DNA from: an uncultured Clostridia bacterium
GTDB lineage: Bacteria > Bacillota > Clostridia > TANB77 > CAG-508
NCBI GenBank assembly: GCA_944393465.1
Contig: CALYAG010000002.1
Coordinates: forward strand, 1-64,000
Direction of reading: 5' to 3'
Length of the DNA: 64,000 nt
The translations under genes were made by a program, and so were the position numbers. This document shows, piece after piece, positions 1 through 8,063 of the stretch (positions are counted from its first letter, which is position 1; each line of letters begins with the position of its first letter). The notes beneath the pieces were generated by a model, which did not search any database, had not been told where the DNA came from, and worked only from the letters and a program-made list of their open reading frames with translations.

Positions 1-86
1 TCTTCATTTTAACAGAAATGTAATAATTCTGTGGATAACTTTTTTCTAAATTTTAAAAAAATCCCGAAACTTAAATTGACTAATTA

Positions 87-115
87 TTGACGAATAATGT
101 CGAATATGCTATTAT
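87..115 (+). promoter_or_regulatory. Sigma-A-type promoter for the small membrane protein gene
   Basis: TTGACG at 87-92 and TATTAT at 110-115 are separated by 17 bases, close to the housekeeping consensus. The start codon at 151 lies about 30 bases downstream of the expected transcription start. Seen directly; function inferred. Confidence 0.6.
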
Positions 116-150
116 TATGGCATAAAATATATTTAAGGGGAGGATTTATT

Positions 151-582
151 ATGTATTCATCAAGCTATTCAAGAAGTTTAGCAAGTTCATCAAGTGCAGT
201 AAACTCATCTATTTGGATAATAGTATCATTAGTACTTGCTGTTGTTGGTGGAATTTTGATTTACTTCTTATTTTTAAGTAAGAAAAATGAGGGAAAATTC
301 AAAGGATTTGTTGGTTGGCTTTATGATTTCCTATCTTTTAAGAAAATGTTTATGGAGACTTTATTAAAAATTACATATTTAATATTTGCATTATACATAA
401 CACTTTCATCATTTGCATTTATAGGAACCAACTTCTTAGTATTCTTAGCATACCTAATTATAGGCAATGTTGTTGTAAGAATTATATATGAATTTTCTTT
501 ATTACTACTTGTTATTTGTAGAAATACAACTGACATAAACAAAAAATTATCTAAAAAAGATAAAGAAGATAAAAAAGCTTAA
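151..582 (+). CDS. Small integral membrane protein, function unknown
   Basis: The gene encodes 143 residues. The ATG at 151 is chosen because GGGGAGG (137-143) sits eight bases upstream; the longer reading from 97 has no ribosome site. The N-terminus is Ser/Tyr-rich (MYSSSYSRSLASSSSAV), followed by a membrane segment at about 20-42, a polar loop, and two or three further hydrophobic segments at about 65-125. The C-terminal tail is Lys/Asp-rich and probably cytoplasmic. No catalytic motif is visible and I do not recognise the family. It has its own promoter and a strong terminator, so it is monocistronic. Confidence 0.75.
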   Translation: MYSSSYSRSLASSSSAVNSSIWIIVSLVLAVVGGILIYFLFLSKKNEGKFKGFVGWLYDFLSFKKMFMETLLKITYLIFALYITLSSFAFIGTNFLVFLAYLIIGNVVVRIIYEFSLLLLVICRNTTDINKKLSKKDKEDKKA

Positions 583-591
583 TATTCTAGT

Positions 592-632
592 AAAAGAAGG
601 CTCAAACATATAAATTGTTTGAGCCTTCTTTT
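592..632 (+). terminator. Bidirectional intrinsic terminator
   Basis: AAAAGAAGGCTCAAAC and its complement GTTTGAGCCTTCTTTT flank a short AT loop. The A-rich left arm and T-rich right arm allow it to end both the plus-strand gene at 151-582 and the minus-strand pilin-like gene that stops at 735. Confidence 0.85.
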
Positions 633-734
633 ATTTACGTCTGAGACGCATCAGTTCCTCCAACGTTCAGCATAAGAGAATTCTCACTGCTTTAGTCAAC
701 TATAGCTAATTTAGCGAGCTTTAGCTGTAAGTAT

Positions 735-2019
735 CTACAAGTATAAAGCCACACGGAAACCGATGTCGTCGTTGCCATCGCCGACTGGACTGTTGTAGCT
801 ACGCATAGAAGCTGGTAAGCTCGAGCCTGGAGCGGGGTAAAATCCTCCACGTTGAACTCGACAGTTGTCCGAGTACGCCTCCATTGTCCATTCTTCTACA
901 TTTCCTGCTAAATCATATATATTTTTCATTCTATAATCATCACTTGAACCACAAGGTGCTACTTGATTTTTCCATGTATTTGTATTTTGGCTTTCATTGT
1001 AGTTTCCTTTTCCCTGACTATTTTTTACGTATGAACTATCTTGGCAATTTGGGGTTCCTATTGTTGCATTTGTTATATAATTTGGATCTATAAAATTCAT
1101 TATTGCATCCCATTGTACTCCATATATTAATGTACTTGTTACACTTGTATAATTATTTGCACTATCAAAATTTCTAGATATTTCTACTGCTCCTCCATCT
1201 GTTCCAGTAGTTTCTTGCATTTGTCCATTTGCCGACCAAGGAATATTATTATATGGATTTACTTGGTTTTCTTCTGTTCCTTTTTTTATTACTATTACTC
1301 CTGAAGTATCTTTTCCTACTTCATATCTTCCTACGTAAAAGCCTCCATTTTTATATACACTTGCATACATTGCTTTTGCTTCTTCTTGTGTTGTTGTTGT
1401 TTCTGTTAAGTTTGCATTTTCTCCCTCAGCATTTGCTTCTCCACAAAAAGATAAATATGAATCTTTACTACCATTCCAATACCCTTCTTGTCTTTGAAAC
1501 ACCTTGTTAAAATTTTCTTCTGATGAATTATCTACTGGTATCCATACGAATTGGTTTCCAATTAATCCGTCTGCTGGAACTATTTCTTGATTTTGATATT
1601 TTGCGTCTGCTGGGTTATCTGATATTACTAAGCCTGTATCTTTTGTTCCACCTACATAGTAAAAGCCATTTGGTATTGGCACTCCGTCTACTACTGTAGT
1701 TCCTGTTTGGTCATCACCATTGCCGCCACCTTGGTTACCGCTATTTCCATTTTCTCCTAAATAGTTTCCTATCCAGTTTCCTAATTCTCCTAAAGCTAGT
1801 TGCTCATTTGTTTCTGCATTTCTCCATGTATTGGCTGCCTTTTCTGCTCTACTAAATATGCCATTTTCGCCTATTGTAAGATTTAAAGCTATTCCTGCAA
1901 GAATTAGCAGAACAATTATTGTAACGACTAACGCTATAAGTGTAATTCCGCTTCACTTGCTTCTTTAGATTTTTCATCGTAATTTTGTTTTTCTTTAATT
2001 TTTTTTCTTTTAAATTCAT
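735..2019 (-). CDS. Pilin-like surface protein with SUMF1/formylglycine-enzyme-like domain; needs a +1 frameshift at CGG
   Basis: Translation from ATG 2019 (AAAGGA at 2032-2037) gives a 23-residue Lys-rich leader ending QVK, then a CGG codon at 1948-1950 and soon a stop. Skipping the C restores GITLIALVVTIIVLLILAG, the prepilin-type N-terminus common in Clostridia, giving about 427 residues. The body frame has a TGA at 1953-1955 and no usable start of its own. Residues about 25-45 are the hydrophobic pilin helix. A Gly/Asn-rich linker follows, then a sulfatase-modifying-factor-like domain with the typical YDLAGNVEEW and RGG...GFR signatures near the C-terminus. This family is usually exported and pilus-like rather than a proven enzyme. 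A 380-base leader with its own terminator precedes it. It is either a recoded gene or a one-base-insertion pseudogene; I favour recoding because three other genes share the signal. Confidence 0.75.
1948..1950 (-). other. CGG +1 frameshift site in the pilin-like gene
   Basis: The upstream frame reads CAA GTG AAG CGG AAT. The protein continues as AAG, skipped C, GGA ATT ACA (Lys-Gly-Ile-Thr). The Gly gained is the residue preceding the expected prepilin cleavage point. Confidence 0.75.
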
Positions 2020-2057
2020 AATTAAATTCATCCTTTCGTTTGTTATAGTTTTATTTG

Positions 2058-2171
2058 ATTTTCCTCTGGGGACGTAACAAAAATAAAAATCTTAACGATT
2101 TTCCTTTGGGGACGGTCCTAAAATGAAAATCAGTAGATTTTCATTTTAAGACACGTCCCCGACAGAAAATC
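2058..2171. repeat. GGGGACGGTCC-type palindromic repeats (three units)
   Basis: Units near 2058-2085 and 2097-2131 point one way. A third, at 2136-2171, is the inverted partner of the second: GATTTTCCTTTGGGGACGG against CGTCCCCGACAGAAAATC. The same core recurs at 15.76, 15.95, 24.9 and 39.0 kb. The array lies inside the pilin-like gene's leader, where the paired units could form a long hairpin. Confidence 0.7.
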
Positions 2172-2409
2172 TCCTACAGAAAATCTTTTTACACACAAAA
2201 AACTATGCTAATTAGACAATTTTAAATACGTCTAAAAAGCATAGTTTTACCTCTATGTTTGCATATTTTTATTTGGTTAAATTTTACAATATATATACAG
2301 CCGCAAGGGTTTCAGCGATTTCCATATAATTCATTCTCCCTTTTCTTTTGATTTTTATTATTTTTTTCAAATTAATTTTTGTTCATAAAACTTTGAAATT
2401 CACATTTTT
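2172..2409 (-). ncRNA. Candidate structured 5' leader, class unknown
   Basis: The leader from the promoter at 2410-2438 contains a GC-richer patch at about 2300-2330 (GCTGAAACCCTTGCGGCTG on the minus strand) and a GCAAACATAG...CTATGC hairpin that competes with a terminator. I compared it from memory with c-di-GMP-I/II, TPP, SAM, preQ1, cobalamin, T-box and purine aptamers and saw no match. It could be an uncharacterised riboswitch or a protein-binding leader. The rest of the gene-free stretch 2020-2531 holds the repeats and the promoter listed separately. Confidence 0.35.
2195..2247 (-). terminator. Intrinsic terminator inside the pilin-like leader, with competing hairpin
   Basis: On the minus strand AAACTATGC...GTC...GCATAGTTTTTTG forms a stable hairpin followed by a T-run, about 200 bases downstream of the candidate promoter and about 175 bases before the start codon. 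The segment ACTATGC (about 2239-2245) can instead pair with the upstream CATAG at 2253-2257. The two structures exclude each other, as in riboswitch-type attenuators. Confidence 0.55.
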
Positions 2410-2438
2410 ATTTTACACTTACGCCTATTTTTAGTCAA
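2410..2438 (-). promoter_or_regulatory. Sigma-A-type promoter for the pilin-like gene
   Basis: On the minus strand TTGACT (2433-2438) and TAAAAT (2410-2415) are 17 bases apart. Transcription would begin near 2403, leaving a leader of about 385 bases before ATG 2019. Confidence 0.55.
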
Positions 2439-2531
2439 GCAATTTTATATTACATTTTTATTACAAATTCTTTCATAACTTTAATACCTTGCACATATAT
2501 TTTAATAAATTTATGTGTAAGGAGATGTCTT

Positions 2532-3161
2532 ATGGAAAACGATTCAAATAATACCTCTAATGAGGAGTTTACAAAAGTTGATTTTAAAGACGGAACTCAA
2601 AATTGCAAGAATTTCTTTTCTTCTTTTTTTAGTAATCCTATAAAAACTCTAAAGAATATTAGTGAGTCTAGGCGCAATTTATTTTTTAATACTTCTATTA
2701 TTATACTTCTCGCTTGGGTTTTAATTATGTTTTTGCACGCACTTTTAGGAAATGTGAATCACACAAATGGTTTGTACATTTTTTTATCTGCTATACGAGA
2801 TTTGACTATTCCTATAATCTCTGTAGGTTTTTTGGCTTTAATTATCTATTGTATGGCACCTAATAAAGATGAAAAATGTAGTTTGACAAATACAATAACT
2901 GCAAGTATTGTTTGCAAAATTCCTATTATATTTGTAAGCCTACTTTCTCTTATTACTTTAGTATCTGACAAAGCTTATATTATTATAAATCCTATAGCCT
3001 ATTTTTGCATTGCAATTAGCATTTTATTAACATATTTTGCAGTAAAATTTTTGTATAAAGAAAGCGAGGATTTTAAATCTTTTAAGAAGTTTATGGTTGT
3101 AGAAGGTATATTTTACGGTGTTTACTTGATTTTATCTTTTTTAGGAATTTATATGGTGTAA
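2532..3161 (+). CDS. Yip1-like multi-pass membrane protein
   Basis: The gene encodes 209 residues. AAGGAG at about 2519 precedes ATG 2532. A polar N-terminus of about 50 residues is followed by five hydrophobic segments at about 55-75, 90-110, 128-150, 155-172 and 190-209. Length and layout fit the bacterial Yip1-like (DUF1282/Yip1 domain) membrane proteins, but no diagnostic motif is certain. It stands between divergent and co-directional single genes, so context gives no function. Confidence 0.6.
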   Translation: MENDSNNTSNEEFTKVDFKDGTQNCKNFFSSFFSNPIKTLKNISESRRNLFFNTSIIILLAWVLIMFLHALLGNVNHTNGLYIFLSAIRDLTIPIISVGFLALIIYCMAPNKDEKCSLTNTITASIVCKIPIIFVSLLSLITLVSDKAYIIINPIAYFCIAISILLTYFAVKFLYKESEDFKSFKKFMVVEGIFYGVYLILSFLGIYMV

Positions 3162-3222
3162 CTTGGGCTTTTGTTTTCACAAAGATACTACCTAAAGTTT
3201 ACAAAAATTTCTTCCTTTTCTA

Positions 3223-3251
3223 TTGAAAAATTTTGCTTTTCCATATATAAT
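3223..3251 (+). promoter_or_regulatory. Sigma-A-type promoter for hpf
   Basis: TTGAAA at 3223-3228, a 17-base spacer and a perfect TATAAT at 3246-3251 lie about 80 bases before the hpf start. Confidence 0.7.
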
Positions 3252-3332
3252 GTAGGTGAAATTAGAGTTGTTTACTTAATCTAAAAACTACTTTGATTTA
3301 CAAATACTCGTTCAATAGAAAGGAGAATTTTT

Positions 3333-3863
3333 ATGAATTTAAATATTACAGGAAAGGATTTTGAACTAACAGATTCTATTAAAAATTACATTACTGAAAA
3401 GGTAGGAAAATTAGAAAAATACTTTGGTAGTGATTTTGATGCTGTTGCTACTCTTAAAATAGAAGGAAATAACCAAGTAGCTGAAATTAGAGTTAATATA
3501 GCAAGTGAAACTTTTAAAGCTGCAACTGCTAGCAAAGACTTATATGCTTCAGTTGACAAAGATATAGAAATACTTGAAGGACAAATTAGAAAAAGCAAAA
3601 CTAAAAAAGATAAGCAAAACATGGTTGAAACAATTAGAATGAACAATCAAGTAAATTCTGAAAGTACAGATGAAGATGGTGAAATTATAAAAACTATTTT
3701 CTATAGCATTAAACCTCTTACAGCAGAAGATGCTAAATTAGTTCTTGAAGGAGACGCTAAGAATAAGTTTTTACCATTCATTAATGTAGAGACAAATCAA
3801 GTTAATGTAATTTACAAATTAAAAGATGGCAAGAATTTTGGTATTCTAGAGCCAGAAAATTAG
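3333..3863 (+). CDS. hpf: Ribosome hibernation promoting factor, long form
   Basis: The 176-residue protein dimerises 70S ribosomes into inactive 100S particles in stationary phase. The N-terminal HPF/YfiA domain (about 1-100) begins MNLNITGKDFELTDSIKNYI, typical of the family. After a linker of about 25 residues comes the C-terminal dimerisation domain (about 120-176), with the conserved FLPFINVETNQVNVIYKLKD block. The two-domain length is the Firmicutes long form. GAAAGGAG lies just upstream of ATG 3333. It is monocistronic, with a near-consensus promoter and a hairpin terminator. Confidence 0.93.
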   Translation: MNLNITGKDFELTDSIKNYITEKVGKLEKYFGSDFDAVATLKIEGNNQVAEIRVNIASETFKAATASKDLYASVDKDIEILEGQIRKSKTKKDKQNMVETIRMNNQVNSESTDEDGEIIKTIFYSIKPLTAEDAKLVLEGDAKNKFLPFINVETNQVNVIYKLKDGKNFGILEPEN

Positions 3864-3873
3864 TGTATTATAA

Positions 3874-3900
3874 AGGGGAAGATTATATCTTCTCTTTTAT
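3874..3900 (+). terminator. Terminator after hpf
   Basis: AGGGGAAGAT and ATCTTCTCTT pair, with two G-U pairs, around a TAT loop. A T-rich tract follows, ten bases after the hpf stop codon. Confidence 0.55.
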
Positions 3901-3989
3901 TGTGTCTTAGATTTTTTATCATGCACTATTTTTCTATATGTTTTATTCGCATCAATAAAATTATATGTATTAAATAATCGGAGGTAATT

Positions 3990-5435
3990 ATGCAAAAATA
4001 CGATGTAATAGTTGTTGGTATGGGACCAAGTTCAGTTTTTCTAGCTTATGAACTTGTTAAATTAAATAAAGCTAAAAATATTTTACTCATTGAAGAAGGT
4101 AAAAAAGTAGAAAATAGAGTTTGCCCTATTGAGAAGACTGGTAAATGTATTAAGTGCAAACCTTTTTGCAACATTACCAGTGGCTTCTCTGGAGCTGGTG
4201 CTTTTTCTGATGGTAAGCTTTCATTGTACAATCCTGAAGATGATAACATTTATATTGGTGGAGAACTTCACGAATACATAGGTGTTGAGGAAACTAAAAA
4301 ATTAATTGATTATACAGATAGTATTTATTTAAGTTTTGGCGCTGATACTAATTTGAAAGGTGTTGATTATAAAGAAGAAGTTAGCAAGATTTATAAAAAA
4401 GCTAAAAAGGAGAATCTAAATTTAATTAGTATTCCAATAAGACATTTAGGGACTGAAAAAAGTCATGAACTTTATGGCAAAATTGAAAAATTTTTAACAG
4501 ATGATAATAATGTAAATATGATGTTTAAAACTATTGTTTCTGATCTAATTATTGAAAATAATAAAGTAAAAGGTGTTAAAGTAAAACCTTCAAAAGATAT
4601 AGACAATGATGTAGATTTAGAAAATATTTATTCAGATAATGTTGTTTTAGCTGTTGGTAGAAAAGGAGCAAATTGGCTTACTAATATTTGTGATAAGCAT
4701 AATATTAAAACTGCCCCAGGCGTTGTAGACATAGGAATTAGATATGAGCTTCCTGATGAAGTTATGAAAGACATTAATAAGTATATGTATGAAGGCAAAT
4801 TTATTGGCAGACCTGAACCTTTTAGAGATAAAGTTAGAACTTTCTGTCAAAATCCTAGTGGCTTTGTTTCTACTGAGGTTTATGATAATGATTTAACTTT
4901 GGTTAATGGCCATTCTTATAAAGATAAGAAAAGTACTAATACAAATTTAGCCATACTTGTATCTCATCATTTTAATTATCCTTTTGATAAACCAATTGAA
5001 TACGGAAGAAATGTCGCTAAAAATTTAAATGAATTAGGCAATGAAAATGTTGTTGTTCAAAGACTTGGCGATATTTATAGAGGTAAACGTACATGGCCTG
5101 AAGAATTAGAAAATAACAAAGTCGAGCCTACTTTGAAGGCTGCTGTTGCTGGTGATATTACTTTTGCGTTAGGATACAGAACAATGACTGATATTCTTCA
5201 ATTTATACGTGAAATGGATAAGGTCGTTGAAGGATTTGCTGACCCAAATAATTTACTTTATGGTCCTGAAATTAAATTTTATAGTAATAAAGTGGATATT
5301 GATAAGAACTTTGAAACAAGTGTGTCAGGCTTGTATTCTATTGGTGATGGTGGTGGTTTAACTCGTGGTCTTATGATGGCATCTTGCTCTGGTGTTCATT
5401 TAGCTAGAGTTTTAGCAGATACAAAAATAAAATGA
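3990..5435 (+). CDS. FAD-dependent dehydrogenase/oxidoreductase (COG2509-like)
   Basis: The 481-residue flavoprotein opens with a Rossmann dinucleotide-binding fold (YDVIVVGMGPSSVFLAYEL). A cysteine group follows (CPIEKTGKCIKCKPFC) and then SGFSGAGAFSDGKL. The order matches the uncharacterised FAD-dependent dehydrogenases of COG2509, related to the HI0933/GidA-like flavoproteins. A second nucleotide-contact segment near the C-terminus reads LYSIGDGGGLTRGLMMASCSG. The substrate is unknown. The start at 3990 has CGGAGG upstream. The last 38 bases of the gene are repeated twice more just downstream (see the repeat entry). Confidence 0.8.
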   Translation: MQKYDVIVVGMGPSSVFLAYELVKLNKAKNILLIEEGKKVENRVCPIEKTGKCIKCKPFCNITSGFSGAGAFSDGKLSLYNPEDDNIYIGGELHEYIGVEETKKLIDYTDSIYLSFGADTNLKGVDYKEEVSKIYKKAKKENLNLISIPIRHLGTEKSHELYGKIEKFLTDDNNVNMMFKTIVSDLIIENNKVKGVKVKPSKDIDNDVDLENIYSDNVVLAVGRKGANWLTNICDKHNIKTAPGVVDIGIRYELPDEVMKDINKYMYEGKFIGRPEPFRDKVRTFCQNPSGFVSTEVYDNDLTLVNGHSYKDKKSTNTNLAILVSHHFNYPFDKPIEYGRNVAKNLNELGNENVVVQRLGDIYRGKRTWPEELENNKVEPTLKAAVAGDITFALGYRTMTDILQFIREMDKVVEGFADPNNLLYGPEIKFYSNKVDIDKNFETSVSGLYSIGDGGGLTRGLMMASCSGVHLARVLADTKIK

Positions 5436-5510
5436 TTCTAACTAGAGTTTTGGCAGAAACAAAAATAAAATGATTCTAGCTAGAGTTTTGGCGGAGACAA
5501 AGTTAATATA
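5403..5510 (+). repeat. Triplicated 3' end of the FAD oxidoreductase gene
   Basis: A 38-base unit, beginning GCTAGAGTTTTAGCAGATAC and ending ATGATTCTA, occurs at 5403-5440 and 5441-5478. A diverged, shortened third copy runs from 5479 to about 5510. Copy one is the true gene end (ARVLADTKIK stop); copies two and three still read as ARVLAETKIK and ARVLAETKLI followed by stops. Confidence 0.85.
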
Positions 5511-5565
5511 ATTTCGATAGGAGTTTTTGTAAAAACTCAGTTAAATAATTTTTCATATTCAAAAA

Positions 5566-5596
5566 TAAAAACACCCTTAGATTGGGTGTTTTATTT
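5566..5596. terminator. Bidirectional terminator between the convergent oxidoreductase and rpsT genes
   Basis: AAAACACCC and GGGTGTTTT pair around TTAGATT, with A-rich and T-rich flanks. It sits about 130 bases past the plus-strand gene and 40 bases past the rpsT stop. Confidence 0.8.
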
Positions 5597-5636
5597 ATTT
5601 TTTAACTAAATATTTTTGCAACTATGTATCCGCAAA

Positions 5637-6005
5637 TTATTCTGCTTTTTTAGTTGTCTTTTTTGTTGTAGCTTTTTTTGGAGCTTCTTTTTCTTCAGTA
5701 GCTTCAACCTTTGCTTCAGCTTTCTTTGCTGGAGCTTTTTTAGCATCAGCTTTTACAGCTAATTTGCTTTCAAGTCTTGATTTTTTTCTTGAAGCTGCAT
5801 TTTTAGAAATAACTCCTTTTGAGCAAGCACTATCTATTTTACTTTTTGCTTTAGATAATAATTCTACAGCTTCTTTATCTCCATTGTTGTTAGCTGTTTC
5901 ATATTTCTTTATAGCTGTTTTGCATTCTGATTTTATCATATTATTTCTTTTTGTTTTTGTTTCTGCAACTTTAACTCTCTTTATAGCTGATTTGATATTT
6001 GGCAT
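5637..6005 (-). CDS. rpsT: 30S ribosomal protein S20 with a Lys/Ala/Glu-rich C-terminal tail
   Basis: The gene encodes 122 residues from ATG 6005, preceded by AGGGAGGTG; an apparent GTG start at 6014 lies inside that ribosome site. Residues 1-about 87 are a standard S20 (MPNIKSAIKRVKVAETKTKRN, ...ISKNAASRKKSRL), which binds 16S rRNA early in 30S assembly. S20 normally ends there. Here about 35 further residues of low complexity follow (KAPAKKAEAKVEATEEKEA...TTKKTTKKAE). It is monocistronic, with a strong promoter. Confidence 0.93.
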   Translation of the reverse strand: MPNIKSAIKRVKVAETKTKRNNMIKSECKTAIKKYETANNNGDKEAVELLSKAKSKIDSACSKGVISKNAASRKKSRLESKLAVKADAKKAPAKKAEAKVEATEEKEAPKKATTKKTTKKAE

Positions 6006-6047
6006 GTTTTGCACCTCCCTTTAGTGTATTAAACTATAACATATGAT

Positions 6048-6076
6048 ATTATACCATGATTTTTCACATATGGCAA
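6048..6076 (-). promoter_or_regulatory. Sigma-A-type promoter for rpsT
   Basis: On the minus strand TTGCCA (6071-6076), a 17-base spacer and a perfect TATAAT (6048-6053) lie about 45 bases before ATG 6005. Confidence 0.7.
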
Positions 6077-6106
6077 GGGGTTTGGGAAAAAAAAGTTTCA
6101 CTAAAA

Positions 6107-6140
6107 GAAGATACTAATATGTAATTAGTACCTTCTTTCT
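6107..6140 (-). terminator. Terminator after the SASP gene
   Basis: GAAGGTACTAAT pairs with ATTAGTATCTTC on the minus strand around a five-base loop, then TTTTAG. It lies about 45 bases past the stop at 6180. Confidence 0.6.
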
Positions 6141-6179
6141 ATTATAAATATTTCATTCACAAAGTTAAGTTAAACTAAA

Positions 6180-6380
6180 CTATCTTAATTGAGATTCAGC
6201 TTGTTGAATTAATTTCTTAACCATGTTTCCGCCTATTCTACCAGCGTCTCTTGCAGATATATTTCCATTATAACCATCTTTTAATGAAACACCAACTTCG
6301 TTAGCTACTTCATATTTGAATTTGTTAAGAGCATCTGCTGCTTCTGGAACTGCCTTGTAATTGCTGTTTGAGTTTGCCAT
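6180..6380 (-). CDS. Alpha/beta-type small acid-soluble spore protein
   Basis: The 66-residue protein coats and protects DNA in the dormant spore and is degraded by the GPR protease at germination. The start at 6380 has AGGAGGTG directly upstream; an in-frame codon further up would overlap it. It shows the family's two conserved blocks: a GPR-cleavage region (LNKFKYEVANEVGV) and the DNA-binding GYNGNISARDAGRIGGNMVKK. Length and sequence are typical. It marks the organism as a spore-former. Confidence 0.95.
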   Translation of the reverse strand: MANSNSNYKAVPEAADALNKFKYEVANEVGVSLKDGYNGNISARDAGRIGGNMVKKLIQQAESQLR

Positions 6381-6410
6381 TACGTTCACCTCCTAAAAGT
6401 TTTTGTTGAA

Positions 6411-6442
6411 AAGTATGTTTTCCTTTTCAATATATATGATGC
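6411..6442 (-). promoter_or_regulatory. Possible forespore (sigma-G-like) promoter of the SASP gene
   Basis: CATACTTT (about 6411-6417, minus strand) resembles a sigma-G/F -10 element and GCATC (6438-6442) a -35 element, but the 20-base spacer is longer than usual. Weak support, suggested mainly by the gene's identity. Confidence 0.25.
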
Positions 6443-6562
6443 TCATTTATTTACTTTTTAAACTGGTAATTTGTGGCGGTTTTGGCTATTGTTTCTTTTT
6501 TATTTTTTGTAAATTTTTTATTATTGTTTGATATTTTTATTATGCTTAATTTTAAAAAATTT

Positions 6563-6597
6563 AGCCATAAATTATTTATATAATTTATGGCTTTTGA
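6563..6597 (-). terminator. Hairpin after gatB
   Basis: AGCCATAAATTA pairs with TAATTTATGGCT, and on the minus strand AAATTTTTT follows. It begins five bases after the gatB stop and probably ends the gat operon. Confidence 0.55.
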
Positions 6598-8037
6598 TTA
6601 TTTTTTTAATTCTTCTATAAACATTTCATTTAGCATTTTTGGATTTGCTTTTCCTTTTGTTTGTTTCATTGCTTGTCCTACTAAAAAGCCTAAAGCTCTA
6701 TCTTTTCCAGCTTTATAATCTGCTACTGATTGTGCATTTTCTGCTAAAACTTTTAAGACAACTTCTTTTATTGCTCCCTCATCTGAAATCTGAACCCAAC
6801 CTTTTTCTTCAATTATTTTACTTGGCATTCTAGGATTTTCAAATAATTCGTCAAGCACTTTTTTACCTATGCTTGTGCTTATTGTTCCTTTATTTATTAA
6901 TGTTACCATTTCTGCTAATTCTTCTGCTGTAAATGGTATTTCTTCCGGCTCCATTTCTTTTTCGTTTAATATTCTTGCTATATCTGAATTTAACCAATTA
7001 CATACTGATTTATAATCATTAGCAATTTCACCTGCTTTTTCAAAAAAGTCAGATAAATATTTTGAAGCTGTTATACTATTACTATCTTTTTCAGAAAGTC
7101 CATATTTATTCATATATCTTTCTTTTCTAGATTCTGGCATTTCTGGAAGTTCTTTTCTAAGTTTTTCAATATATTCATCAGAAAGTTTTATTGCTACTAA
7201 ATCTGGTTCTGGGAAATATCTATAATCTTGTGAATCTTCTTTGTTTCTCATTGAGAAAGTTCTTCCCTCTAAATCGTCCCATCTTCTTGTTTCCTGCTCT
7301 ATTGTGTTTCCATGCTCTAATTCATATATTTGTCTTTCTTTTTCATAATCAATAAGTCTTGTTATTGATTTAAAAGAGTTTATGTTTTTCATTTCTGTAC
7401 GTGTACCAAAAGGCTCACCTTTTTTATGTACTGAAACATTGACATCTGCTCTATAAGAACCTTCTTGCATTTTACAATCTGATACATCTATATATTGAAG
7501 TATTGATTTTAATTCTTTCAAATATCTATCTACTTCGCCTGTTGACCTAAAATCTGGCTCTGATACTATTTCAATTAATGGCACACCGGCTCTGTTTAAA
7601 TCTACTAAACTTCCTGCACCAAATTCATTATGATTTAGTTTTCCAGCATCTTCTTCAATATGAATTCTTAAAATTCTTATTTTTTTAGGATTGCCGTTGT
7701 CGTCTTCTATTTCTATATATCCATGGTTGCAAAGTGGTTTATCAAACTGTGATATTTGATATGATTTTGGTAAGTCTGGATAGAAATAATTTTTTCTATC
7801 GTTTTTACTATTTTTTTCTATTTCACAATTTGTTGCTAGTCCTGCTTTTACTGCATATTCTACTACCTTTTCATTTAAAACTGGTAATGCTCCTGGAAGT
7901 GCCATACATACAGGGCATACATGTGTATTTGGTTCTGCACCAAATTCGGTTGGACATGAACAGAATATTTTTGTTTTTGTTGATAATTCTGCGTGAACTT
8001 CTAGTCCAACAATTAGTTCGTAATCTTCTACTGCCAT
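6598..8037 (-). CDS. gatB: Aspartyl/glutamyl-tRNA amidotransferase subunit B
   Basis: The 479-residue subunit binds mischarged Glu-tRNAGln or Asp-tRNAAsn and phosphorylates the acyl group, using ammonia from GatA. The N-terminus (YELIVGLEVHAELSTKTKIF) and the Zn-site cysteines (CSCP near 27-30, CPVC near 40-43) are typical. LNRAGVPLIEIVSEPDF and a C-terminal YqeY-like tRNA-binding region are present. The start at 8037 has AGGAGGAAA. It is the last gene of the gatC-kinase-gatA-gatB run, about 100 bases from gatA with a small ORF in the gap. Confidence 0.97.
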   Translation of the reverse strand: MAVEDYELIVGLEVHAELSTKTKIFCSCPTEFGAEPNTHVCPVCMALPGALPVLNEKVVEYAVKAGLATNCEIEKNSKNDRKNYFYPDLPKSYQISQFDKPLCNHGYIEIEDDNGNPKKIRILRIHIEEDAGKLNHNEFGAGSLVDLNRAGVPLIEIVSEPDFRSTGEVDRYLKELKSILQYIDVSDCKMQEGSYRADVNVSVHKKGEPFGTRTEMKNINSFKSITRLIDYEKERQIYELEHGNTIEQETRRWDDLEGRTFSMRNKEDSQDYRYFPEPDLVAIKLSDEYIEKLRKELPEMPESRKERYMNKYGLSEKDSNSITASKYLSDFFEKAGEIANDYKSVCNWLNSDIARILNEKEMEPEEIPFTAEELAEMVTLINKGTISTSIGKKVLDELFENPRMPSKIIEEKGWVQISDEGAIKEVVLKVLAENAQSVADYKAGKDRALGFLVGQAMKQTKGKANPKMLNEMFIEELKK

Positions 8038-8063
8038 TTATTTTCCTCCTTTTGAGTTTTTGC

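Noticed and set aside
30-39. TGTGGATAA, a DnaA-box-like sequence near the left edge
   Set aside because: A single copy in AT-rich DNA, with no cluster and no dnaA/dnaN nearby, does not support an origin.
2172-2409. c-di-GMP, TPP, SAM or T-box riboswitch in the pilin-like leader
   Set aside because: The conserved cores of these aptamers (for example GACGCAAAGCC or GGGTGG-ACCGCG) are not present. Only the terminator/antiterminator layout is supported.
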